From an uncultured Bacteroidota bacterium (GTDB lineage: Bacteria; Bacteroidota; Bacteroidia; Bacteroidales; UBA12481), in the NCBI GenBank assembly GCA_903919925.1, contig CAIXKO010000642.1, positions 1-34,722 of the forward strand: a stretch of DNA of 34,722 nt, written 5' to 3'. The position numbers were made by a program, and so were the translations under genes. The notes under the pieces were generated by a model. It was not told the origin of the DNA and searched no databases. It saw only the letters and a list, made by a program, of their open reading frames with translations. Every line of letters begins with the position of its first letter. Positions within the stretch are counted from its first letter, which is position 1. This document shows, piece after piece, positions 8,855 to 16,013 of this stretch.

Positions 8855-8996
8855 TAAGTTTATAAAGCAGCTAGTGAAAATTGGAAGGACTCAACTATTC
8901 ATCATTTAACAGCCACAAACATAATCAGCCAGGATTAACTGAATAAGAAGCGCATATTAAGATAATGTTAAAAATGAATGTATAATTAATAATCAC

Positions 8997-9041
8997 TTAA
9001 CAGTTTATAAACGAACAGTTAACAGGCGTCATATAGCTTTG
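8997..9041 (+). promoter_or_regulatory. Candidate promoter with PHO-box-like 11-bp direct repeats
   Basis: Three seven-base units start exactly 11 bp apart: TTAACAG (8997), TAAACGA (9008) and TTAACAG (9019). Fifteen bases after the last unit begins TAGCTTTG (9034-9041), an exact TAnnTTTG -7 element. The start codon follows at 9047, so the leader would be almost absent. Repeats of 7 + 4 bp abutting a promoter are the usual layout for PhoB/OmpR-family activators. The motif itself has not been compared with a known Bacteroidota PHO box. Confidence 0.4.
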
Positions 9042-9046
9042 CGACT

Positions 9047-10021
9047 ATGAATAAAAACCATTTTTTTACGCACCGCCTAACCTGTTCACTTTTTCTAATC
9101 CTGTTCAATCTGGCTTGGGTGGCTCCGGGATCCAAACTTTTAGGATTTGATATGCCTAATAATCAATTGCATGGGGATGAACCAAAGCCTAATGAATCGC
9201 GGGTCAGGATCCTGTCGTGGAACATAGCCATGCTTCCGGCATTGGATTTAGTTCAATCAGGAGTGGACCGGGCTGAAGGGATTGGCAATGCGTTGTTTCA
9301 GCAGGATTACGATATAATTGTTTTTCAGGAGGCTTTTTCATCAGCTGCCAGGCAAACGATTTATCAGAAATTAAAGGGAATGTATCCATACGCCTTTGGG
9401 CCGGCAAATACCGGCACGTCAATGAAAACCAACAGCGGTGTTTGGATATTAAGCCAGTTGCCCCTGAGGATCATCAAGGAATACAAATACAGCGTTTGTC
9501 AAGGATTTGACTGCCTGGCGAGGAAAGGGGCAATTTTGCTCGAAGGGTCCATCCGTGGACAACAGTTTCAGGTGATTGGCACGCATCTCGAATCGGATGA
9601 CAGCAATTTTGGGGTAAGAGAAGAACAGCTGCATGAACTTTTTGACAGCATCATTTCGCCCTATACAAACCGGGGTATTCCTCAGATTATTTGTGGCGAT
9701 TTCAATATCGACCGTGATCTTCCTGATCAATATGAGAATATGCTGGAGATCCTTCAGTGTGAAGATGGCAATCTTCAGGGAAATGAACGTATTACCTTTG
9801 GTTTCCCACTGAGTGCTGACACAACACTGGCGTTGGAAAAACCGCGGCAGCTGGATTATATCTTTACAAAGAACTCTGGAATTCTGGGCCTTATCAGTCG
9901 TAAGGTGAGCGTAATCAAAGAAACGTTGGTAACAGGAGCCAGGCACCTCTCCGACCATTACGGGATTGAAGCCACCATTCAGTTCAGACTTACCGTACAG
10001 AATTTGGTCAGCCAGCAATAA
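9047..10021 (+). CDS. Secreted sphingomyelinase-like endonuclease/exonuclease/phosphatase-family phosphodiesterase
   Basis: The 324-residue protein starts with a signal peptide (about residues 1-33). It carries the endonuclease/exonuclease/phosphatase motifs: SWNIAMLP (57-64), VFQEAF with metal ligand Glu95, GTHLESDD with His180, CGDFNID with Asp218 and Asn220, and LSDHYGIEA with the catalytic Asp303-His304 pair. The N-x-x-MLP motif after the first strand is typical of bacterial neutral sphingomyelinases (phospholipase C acting on sphingomyelin). Export and family predict cleavage of a phospho-head group from a lipid or other phosphodiester outside the cytoplasm. PHO-box-like repeats lie just upstream, and the phosphonate operon is 2 kb downstream, which fits phosphorus scavenging. 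It could instead act on another phosphodiester or on nucleic acid. Confidence 0.8.
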   Translation: MNKNHFFTHRLTCSLFLILFNLAWVAPGSKLLGFDMPNNQLHGDEPKPNESRVRILSWNIAMLPALDLVQSGVDRAEGIGNALFQQDYDIIVFQEAFSSAARQTIYQKLKGMYPYAFGPANTGTSMKTNSGVWILSQLPLRIIKEYKYSVCQGFDCLARKGAILLEGSIRGQQFQVIGTHLESDDSNFGVREEQLHELFDSIISPYTNRGIPQIICGDFNIDRDLPDQYENMLEILQCEDGNLQGNERITFGFPLSADTTLALEKPRQLDYIFTKNSGILGLISRKVSVIKETLVTGARHLSDHYGIEATIQFRLTVQNLVSQQ

Positions 10022-10024
10022 GGC

Positions 10025-10061
10025 AAAAAAAGTGCCGTGCAGAAAGGCTTCCACACGGCAC
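10025..10061 (-). terminator. Rho-independent terminator for the two small minus-strand genes
   Basis: Perfect 8-bp arms, GTGCCGTG (10032-10039) and CACGGCAC (10054-10061), enclose a 14-nt loop. On the minus strand the stem is followed by seven U residues (A-run at 10025-10031). It lies about 80 bp past the stop of the YwqK-like gene and 10 bp past the convergent sphingomyelinase-like gene, which may also use the hairpin. Confidence 0.75.
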
Positions 10062-10139
10062 CTGATTGATGATCTCTGCACTAAACTAATCCCTTCGTCT
10101 AAATTGCAGATTCACTTATATATAATTAGATAGATGAGG

Positions 10140-10610
10140 TTATTTTTCGTCTGAGTACCTCTTCTCACTTACCTTATTCCCATTTTCGTCATACATAATC
10201 CAAAGGCCGGCTTTCTGTCCCTTGCGATAAAACATTTCATACCGCAATATGCCCTTTTCATCCCACACCCGCCACAAACCTTCCTTAAGATCAACAGAGT
10301 AACCAGCTTCCCCTGTTTTCAAGCCCAGTTCATTATAAGAAATCCATTGCCCTTCTCTCAAACCATTTTCAAACATGCGGATTTCCCTTATCGTTCCAGT
10401 CCGGTACCAGAGAGTGACCTGGCCGTCCATTTTACCATCGGTGACCAGCATCTGCTGTTTCAACTGGCCATTGTCCCAATACTCGCGATAGTCACCGGAA
10501 AAAAGTTTATGGTCCTTGCCATAATAAAGACCGTCTTCGCCCTGGCTGATCTGGCTGTAACCTGCCAGGAAACAGATCAGGCCAGACACAACCAAAAATG
10601 CTTTTTTCAT
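10140..10610 (-). CDS. Secreted YwqK-like MORN-repeat protein
   Basis: The 156-residue protein has a signal peptide (MKKAFLVVSGLICFLAGYSQ). It is followed by about five MORN-variant repeats of the YwqK type: GDYREYWDNGQLKQQM, GQVTLWYRTGTIREIRM, GQWISYNELGLKTGEAGY, GLWRVWDEKGILRYEMFY and GLWIMYDENGNKVSEKRY. These beta-hairpin repeats are common in Bacteroidota exported proteins. Annotation as an antitoxin is inherited from Bacillus YwqK and should not be taken literally. The gene starts 17 bp after the small CarboxypepD_reg-like gene, and the two share a promoter and terminator. The specific function is unknown. Confidence 0.75.
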   Translation of the reverse strand: MKKAFLVVSGLICFLAGYSQISQGEDGLYYGKDHKLFSGDYREYWDNGQLKQQMLVTDGKMDGQVTLWYRTGTIREIRMFENGLREGQWISYNELGLKTGEAGYSVDLKEGLWRVWDEKGILRYEMFYRKGQKAGLWIMYDENGNKVSEKRYSDEK

Positions 10611-10627
10611 TTTTTCCGCCCTATTAC

Positions 10628-10978
10628 CTAACGTTTAAGCTCCACTTTAAGAGCGCTCTTCTTGTTTGCACTAACAACCAGGTTCTTAATTTTATTTTCC
10701 TCATAGGAAACAAGTGAAACCTGGAGGTTGTAGTTACCCGGACTAATACCTTGAACTTCAAAGTTACCATCGAGGTCTGTGTAGACAGTCTGGTCCAGAC
10801 CGCTAATCTTAACCTGGGCGCCCGGCAATGTTTCGCCAGTGGATTGATCTACCACAGTCCCACTAAGTACAGTTACCTCGGTGTCCCCTTTAAAGTTCTT
10901 AGACCTATTGTTTTCACCATCGGCAAAAACCGACAGCATTAAAGCTGTCACCAATATCGTTGAAAAAAATTTTTTCAT
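10628..10978 (-). CDS. Small secreted carboxypeptidase-regulatory-like domain protein
   Basis: The 116-residue protein has a signal peptide (MKKFFSTILVTALMLSVFADG) and one CarboxypepD_reg-like (Ig-like) domain. That domain contains VLSGTVVDQSTGETLPGAQV, then DLDGNFEVQGISPGNYNLQV and VSYEENKIKNLVVSANK. The same domain begins SusC-type receptors, but here it stands alone with no TonB box or barrel. Such short free-standing copies are frequent in Bacteroidota and have no assigned role. It is first in a two-gene unit with the MORN protein. Confidence 0.8.
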   Translation of the reverse strand: MKKFFSTILVTALMLSVFADGENNRSKNFKGDTEVTVLSGTVVDQSTGETLPGAQVKISGLDQTVYTDLDGNFEVQGISPGNYNLQVSLVSYEENKIKNLVVSANKKSALKVELKR

Positions 10979-11001
10979 TTTTTGCGAATTTTACTTTAGC
11001 G

Positions 11002-11009
11002 CAAAAGTA
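11002..11009 (-). promoter_or_regulatory. Bacteroidota-type -7 element for the two small secreted-protein genes
   Basis: The minus strand reads TACTTTTG, an exact TAnnTTTG match, 24 bp before the start codon at 10978. The position implies a short leader. No clear -33 TTTG was found. Confidence 0.45.
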
Positions 11010-11205
11010 GATCTGGAATATTACCTGAATAAAACTTCAATATTAATTTATCATTAACAAATCGGCTGATCTATTTCATGCAGTTGTCCTGCCAAAGAAA
11101 ATTAGTATGATGGTTTCTACCTGATTTATTTGGATTCCCCCGCAATCTGGTCCTCAATTAATGGAGAATTAATATTACCGTAACATGGTTAGGATGCCGA
11201 ACCCC

Positions 11206-11213
11206 TACATTTG
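11206..11213 (+). promoter_or_regulatory. -7 element of the response-regulator gene
   Basis: TACATTTG matches the TAnnTTTG consensus exactly. It overlaps the TTG at 11211 that the ORF track uses as a start. Transcription would begin about 5-7 bp downstream, so that TTG cannot be the translation start and the ATG at 11235 is preferred. Confidence 0.5.
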
Positions 11214-11234
11214 CCCGGGAAACCATTATTGTTT

Positions 11235-11936
11235 ATGGCTGAAGCACACAGGATATTACTTATAGACGATGAACCCGATATTCTCGAGTTCCTGGGATAC
11301 AGTCTTACCCAGGAAGGATACACCATAGAAAAGGCACGCAGCGGAGGCGAAGGTACCCGGCTCGCCCAGCAATTCAAACCCGACCTGATTTTGCTCGACC
11401 TGATGATGCCCGGCATCGATGGTATCGAGACCTGCGAGCAGATCAGGAAACTCCCTGATTTGGGGGACGTTTTGATCGCTTTCCTGACCGCGCGAGGTGA
11501 AGATTACTCTCAAATTGCAGGATTCACCGCCGGCGGCGACGATTATATCATTAAGCCAATAAAAACCAAGGTTCTGGTAAGCCGGATAAATGCTCTTCTC
11601 CGGAGAAAGAAATCCACCGATTTACAGTTGAATGAGGATCAACTCCTTAAATTCGGAAATCTCATCATTGACCCGTTGAAGTACCTTGTTACGATTTCAG
11701 GGCAGGCCCAGCATTTCCCTAAAAAGGAATTTGAGCTGTTAATCCTCTTAGCCTCAAAACCGGGCAGGATGCAAACCCGTGATGATATCTTCGGGATTAT
11801 TTGGGGCGATCAAACGGTAATCGGTGAACGGACAATCGATGTACATATTCGTAAAATAAGGGAAAAGATAGGCGAAGATTACATTCATACGATTAAGGGA
11901 GTTGGGTACAAATTCACGCCATTAACAAGCGATTAG
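11235..11936 (+). CDS. OmpR/PhoB-family response regulator (orphan)
   Basis: I start this protein at the ATG at 11235 (233 residues), because the tracked start at 11211 lies inside the promoter element. The receiver domain has the acidic pair in LLIDDEPD, phospho-acceptor Asp55 in LLDLMMPG, Thr85 in FLTARG, and Lys107 in YIIKPIK. The C-terminal half is an OmpR-type winged helix (FPKKEFELLILLASKPG, GERTIDVHIRKIREKIG, IHTIKGVGYKF). It should bind direct-repeat DNA after phosphorylation. No histidine kinase is nearby. It sits directly upstream of the phosphonate operon in the same orientation, and 11-bp-period repeats lie in front of that operon. A PhoB-like role is plausible but unproven. Confidence 0.88.
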   Translation: MAEAHRILLIDDEPDILEFLGYSLTQEGYTIEKARSGGEGTRLAQQFKPDLILLDLMMPGIDGIETCEQIRKLPDLGDVLIAFLTARGEDYSQIAGFTAGGDDYIIKPIKTKVLVSRINALLRRKKSTDLQLNEDQLLKFGNLIIDPLKYLVTISGQAQHFPKKEFELLILLASKPGRMQTRDDIFGIIWGDQTVIGERTIDVHIRKIREKIGEDYIHTIKGVGYKFTPLTSD

Positions 11937-12141
11937 ACCTTAATGTCTTCCAATCTGAATGGGCGCTGAATTGTGTACGCCTTATAAAATAATGAATTTA
12001 TTCATTTCACAATAATTACAATTAAATTCTTCAGAAATTTCAATTGTTATATTAACGAATTGTTAAGATATATTCAATGATTATTTAAATGTATCAACTC
12101 CAAATTACCAGAATATTAGTCTATTGGAATAATTTTCATTA

Positions 12142-12197
12142 TTTACATTTTGTTAATATCCCCGTAATATAGAAGTCAGATGGCAGTATCATTTTTG
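12142..12197 (+). promoter_or_regulatory. Candidate PHO-box-like repeats and promoter of the phosphonate operon
   Basis: Four seven-base units start 11 bp apart: TTTACAT (12142), TTAATAT (12153), GTAATAT (12164) and GTCAGAT (12175). Fifteen bases after the start of the last unit lies CATTTTTG (12190-12197), one mismatch from TAnnTTTG. The start codon is at 12220. The spacing matches that in front of the sphingomyelinase-like gene. The region is AT-rich, so chance similarity is possible. A further inverted TTAAC/GTTAA pair lies at 12052-12066. The rest of the roughly 280-bp gap holds no gene. Confidence 0.35.
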
Positions 12198-12219
12198 CAG
12201 TGAACAAAAATTGATAACC

Positions 12220-12753
12220 ATGAAGACCGTTTTAATTCTTTTATTATCCCTGTGTTTAGCTAATCCTTCATCCGCACAGGAGCCGGTATCGATAGCCAAA
12301 ATAACCGTTCACGAAGGTGCAGATAAGAGTACAAAGACTCCCCGCCCATTTGTATTTCAGGGTTATTCACGTGAATATGACCTAAGCAGAATTACGAATG
12401 AGTTATCCGGCAACCATTTTTTGGGAGAGTCGATAGCAAAAAAAGTTTATCTGCTTGATGATCTGTATACTTCAGAAGTTGCCGTTGTTCCTGGAAATCC
12501 TCAGATGAAAACCATAATTAAAAAGCCGGTAATCTACACCGCAGTAAAACGTATAGAGAAGTATATGGCAAAATCAGTTAAAAAAGGAGAGATTTCAAAG
12601 GAATTGGCCATTGAAGAATTTAACAGGGTATTGGATGTTGCCCTGAGCGTTCTTAGCGAAGATACCAGGCAATTTGAAGTGGAGATTGAAGCTCTGCATG
12701 ATGATTCAGCCCGAATCGACTTGTTTACGCGGAGAGTAAGCCTAAATTATTAA
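12220..12753 (+). CDS. Small secreted protein of unknown function, first gene of the phosphonate operon
   Basis: The tracked start (12211) is a TTG. The ATG at 12220 gives 177 residues with a clean signal peptide (MKTVLILLLSLCLANPSSAQ). The mature protein is mixed alpha/beta, with FVFQGYSREYDLSRITNELS near the front and a helical, charged middle (VKRIEKYMAKSVKKGEISKELAIEEFNRVLDVA). I do not recognise a family. No cysteines remain after the signal peptide, so it is not a lipoprotein. Its stop overlaps the ATG at 12753, and the SusC start is 35 bp further on, so it is translated from the same message as SusC. Position suggests an accessory role in uptake or surface processing of the substrate. 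Confidence 0.75.
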   Translation: MKTVLILLLSLCLANPSSAQEPVSIAKITVHEGADKSTKTPRPFVFQGYSREYDLSRITNELSGNHFLGESIAKKVYLLDDLYTSEVAVVPGNPQMKTIIKKPVIYTAVKRIEKYMAKSVKKGEISKELAIEEFNRVLDVALSVLSEDTRQFEVEIEALHDDSARIDLFTRRVSLNY

Positions 12754-12788
12754 TGATTTCAAACGGAATATTTATTAAAATGATTATT

Positions 12789-15700
12789 ATGAACAAACTG
12801 AAATTTACTTATTTACTTTTAATATTGATCCTTTTTGGGCTAGCTGTAAATGCCCAGAACAAGGAGATTTCTGGTACAGTAAAAACCACTGATGGCTCAA
12901 CTCTTCCGGGTGCCGATGTTTTGATTAAAGGAACAGCCACCGGGGTTACCACCGATGCTAATGGCCGTTTTATTTTAAATGCCCAGAACAAAGATGTTTT
13001 ATTGATTTCCTTTGTGGGCTATGTACAACAGGAGATCTTAGTAGAGAATAGGATAACTTTTGAGATCGTGCTTATTGAATCCGCAGTGGAACTCAGGGAG
13101 GTTGTGGTAACAGCTTTAGGTATTGAAAAGACGAAAAGTTCCATCGGATATGCCTTTAGCGAAGTGAAAGGAAAAGACCTTACCAAGGCAAGGGAACCCA
13201 ATGCAGTTAACAGCCTGGTTGGTAAAGTTGCCGGCCTTATAGTAGGAAGTTCTTCTGAATTGCTGGGGGCGCCAAGTGTATTATTGCGCGGAGTGGCCCC
13301 GTTATATGTTGTTAACGGGGTGCCGGTTCAATCCGATACCTGGAATATTAACCCTGACGACATTGAAAGCTACACGATATTGAAAGGACCTACCGCTGCT
13401 GCTTTGTATGGTTCCAGAGGCCAGAATGGGGCTATTCAGATCACCACCAAGCGCGGGACTGCTGATCAGAGGGAGTATGCGGTGGAATTCAATTCAAGCA
13501 CCATGTTTGAAAAGGGATTTCTTGCCATTCCAAAAGTACAGGATGAGTACGGCCCCGGTGATCACGGTCAGTATGCTTTTGTGGATGGAAGAGGGGCCGG
13601 AACAAATGATGGGGACTATGATATATGGGGTCCCAAATTTGACGGCCAGTTAATTCCTCAGTATGATAGCCCTATTGATCCGATTACAGGAAAGCGCACC
13701 GCTACACCATGGGTGGCCAGGGGCAAGGATAATTTGAAAAGATTTTTGGAAACAGGCTTGCTTTCAACGAACAGCTTGTCGATAGCTTCAAGCAATAAAA
13801 AATACGATCTCCGTTTTTCGGGTTCACATTCTTATCAGAAAGGAATTGTACCCAATACATCCCTGAATATTACCAACTTAAATCTTTCAGGTGGATACAA
13901 TGTTTCGAAAAAACTGCGCCTGGATGCAAATATGGCGTACAGCAGGCAGTATACACCGAATGTTCCTGATGTGAATTATGGTCCGAACAGTATTATTTAC
14001 AATATAATTGCATGGGGTGGAGCCGATTGGAATATAGATGATATGCGTAATTACTGGCAGCCCGGTAAAGAGGGGGTCCAGTCGATCTTTGCAGAGTACC
14101 AGCGTTACCATAATCCATATTTCATGTCATATGAATGGTTGCGAGGTCACTATAAAACTGATATTAACGGTTATACATCAGCTAATTATCGCTTTAACGA
14201 ACATCTCAGCCTTTTAGCCCGTACCGCTATTTCGTCCTATGACCTTTTGAGAACGGAAAAACTTCCTTTTTCAGCACATCCTTATGGTCGTGAGGCTGGT
14301 TTAGGGGATTACCGCGAAGATAAGCGCTCACTTTTTGAAAATAACACGGATGTTCTGCTTTCGTTTGACCAGTATATAGTCCCGAAATTAAGTGTTCACG
14401 CATCAGCGGGTGCGAACCTTCGTTCTTACACTTTCCGAAGCAGCTATGCCACTACTGATTATTTAAACGTACCAGGTTGGTATAACCTGAGCAACTCGAA
14501 GAATCCTGTAAAATCTTATAATTTCTTTGCCCCAATGTCAGTACTCAGTGGTTATGCACTGGCAGATTTTACTTATAATGAATTTGCTACCCTTTCATTT
14601 ACAGGTCGCTGGGATAAGAACTCAACTTTGCCGGTTGCAAACAATGTGTATTTCTATCCCAGTGTATCTTCCAGTATCGAAATATCGAAACTGGTATCCA
14701 TACCAAAAGTCAAATCATGGAAAGTCCGGGGTTCCTATGCAAACGTGGGAAGTGCTTTGACTTCTTCCATGATCGGGCCAACCTATAATGCCCTTGGATT
14801 TGGGATTCTTGATTATGGCGCCACCTATTATTCTCCTTATGATGGTCCTTCGTATATCAATAGTTCATCATACGGTATTAATCTGATACAAGGGTTACCC
14901 GGTGCCTCGTATACCGGAACCATTGCCAATCCCGGGATCAAGCCTGGCTTCAGTTCAGCTTGGGAAGTTGGAACTGATATTGCATTATTCAATAACCGTC
15001 TTGGTTTTGAATTCACTTATTTCTCGACTATTGATGGGCCAAAAATATTCGCTTTGCCAATTTCAGGTGCTTCAGGATTTGGCTATGCATTGGTAAACGG
15101 GATCAAAACACAACGAAAAGGAGTAGAACTCGGTGTTACCGCAGTCCCGGTTTTTCAACCCGGAGGATTGAAATGGGAAGTTTCAGCTAACTTTTCAACC
15201 AACCAGCAATACCTTAAAGAAATTTACCCGGGAGTTGAAAATTACAATATATACTTGAAAGTGGGTGACCGGATGGATAAAATGTATGGGTCAGATTTTG
15301 TCAGAAACTCCGATGGTCAGATTATCAACGATGCCAGCGGCAGGCCAATCAGGAATTCCGTTCCGCAGTTTCTCGGATATACCAATTCAAACGCTGTTGG
15401 TGCCATCAGAAACACGTTGTCATACAAGGGCCTGAGTTTTACGTTCCAGTTTGATGGCCGGTTTGGTGGCACCATTCTCGACTATGTTGAGAAAAAAACC
15501 TATCAGGGTGGTCGAATCATAGAAACGGTTGAGGGAAAAATGGGTGAAGCCCGTGCTAACGACGTTAAGGGCATAAAGTCGTATGTTGGAGAAGGGGTAG
15601 TGGTAAGTAACGGTGTAGCAATTAAATATGATGCCGATGGTAAAATTATTAATGGTGATCAATTGCAGTTTGCACCCAATACTACCGCAACCTATTTACA

Positions 15701-15980
15701 GGACTATATCAGCCGCTATTACGGAACCGACGCTTCAACCTCGATGAGCCGCACTTTTGTTAAACTTCGTGAAGTAGTTGTTACTTATTCCTTGCCTCAG
15801 AAATTTCTGAAGAAATCCTTTATCCGGCAAGCCAATATTTCACTGGTTGGACGCAACCTTCTCTATTTTGCTGAAAGAACCGATATCGATATCGAGCAAT
15901 ACACTGGTAACAGCGGCTATTCCGGTTTGCAAACACCTACAACCAGAAGGATTGGATTTAATCTAAACCTGACTTTCTAA
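12789..15980 (+). CDS. SusC/RagA-family TonB-dependent outer-membrane transporter
   Basis: I choose the ATG at 12789 (MNKLKFTYLLLILILFGLAVNAQ) because it gives a normal signal peptide; the track's 12753 start adds 12 residues. The mature protein begins with a CarboxypepD_reg domain (ISGTVKTTDGSTLPGADVLI to VLLISFVGY). The TonB box region is ELREVVVTALG, the plug includes PLYVVNGVPVQ and ILKGPTAAALYGSRGQNGAI, and a barrel of about 850 residues ends in RRIGFNLNLTF. The plug segment between LLRG and PLYVV is shorter than in most SusC proteins. The usual role is TonB-driven import of a ligand captured by SusD. Glycan uptake is the default for the family, but the downstream phosphonate genes suggest a phosphorus-containing substrate here. 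Confidence 0.93.
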   Translation: MNKLKFTYLLLILILFGLAVNAQNKEISGTVKTTDGSTLPGADVLIKGTATGVTTDANGRFILNAQNKDVLLISFVGYVQQEILVENRITFEIVLIESAVELREVVVTALGIEKTKSSIGYAFSEVKGKDLTKAREPNAVNSLVGKVAGLIVGSSSELLGAPSVLLRGVAPLYVVNGVPVQSDTWNINPDDIESYTILKGPTAAALYGSRGQNGAIQITTKRGTADQREYAVEFNSSTMFEKGFLAIPKVQDEYGPGDHGQYAFVDGRGAGTNDGDYDIWGPKFDGQLIPQYDSPIDPITGKRTATPWVARGKDNLKRFLETGLLSTNSLSIASSNKKYDLRFSGSHSYQKGIVPNTSLNITNLNLSGGYNVSKKLRLDANMAYSRQYTPNVPDVNYGPNSIIYNIIAWGGADWNIDDMRNYWQPGKEGVQSIFAEYQRYHNPYFMSYEWLRGHYKTDINGYTSANYRFNEHLSLLARTAISSYDLLRTEKLPFSAHPYGREAGLGDYREDKRSLFENNTDVLLSFDQYIVPKLSVHASAGANLRSYTFRSSYATTDYLNVPGWYNLSNSKNPVKSYNFFAPMSVLSGYALADFTYNEFATLSFTGRWDKNSTLPVANNVYFYPSVSSSIEISKLVSIPKVKSWKVRGSYANVGSALTSSMIGPTYNALGFGILDYGATYYSPYDGPSYINSSSYGINLIQGLPGASYTGTIANPGIKPGFSSAWEVGTDIALFNNRLGFEFTYFSTIDGPKIFALPISGASGFGYALVNGIKTQRKGVELGVTAVPVFQPGGLKWEVSANFSTNQQYLKEIYPGVENYNIYLKVGDRMDKMYGSDFVRNSDGQIINDASGRPIRNSVPQFLGYTNSNAVGAIRNTLSYKGLSFTFQFDGRFGGTILDYVEKKTYQGGRIIETVEGKMGEARANDVKGIKSYVGEGVVVSNGVAIKYDADGKIINGDQLQFAPNTTATYLQDYISRYYGTDASTSMSRTFVKLREVVVTYSLPQKFLKKSFIRQANISLVGRNLLYFAERTDIDIEQYTGNSGYSGLQTPTTRRIGFNLNLTF

Positions 15981-16013
15981 TACTTTTTGAAAAGAATTTT
16001 AAAACAAAAAAAC

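Noticed and set aside
9449-10081. 210-codon minus-strand ORF
   Set aside because: It lies almost entirely antisense to the sphingomyelinase-like gene, whose catalytic motifs are clear, so it is a shadow frame.
10140-10610. Antitoxin function of the YwqK-like protein
   Set aside because: It has a signal peptide and no toxin partner; the label comes from an unrelated Bacillus context.
11211-11234. Upstream TTG start for the response regulator (MPGKPLLF...)
   Set aside because: It lies inside the TACATTTG promoter element, and the receiver domain begins normally from the ATG at 11235.
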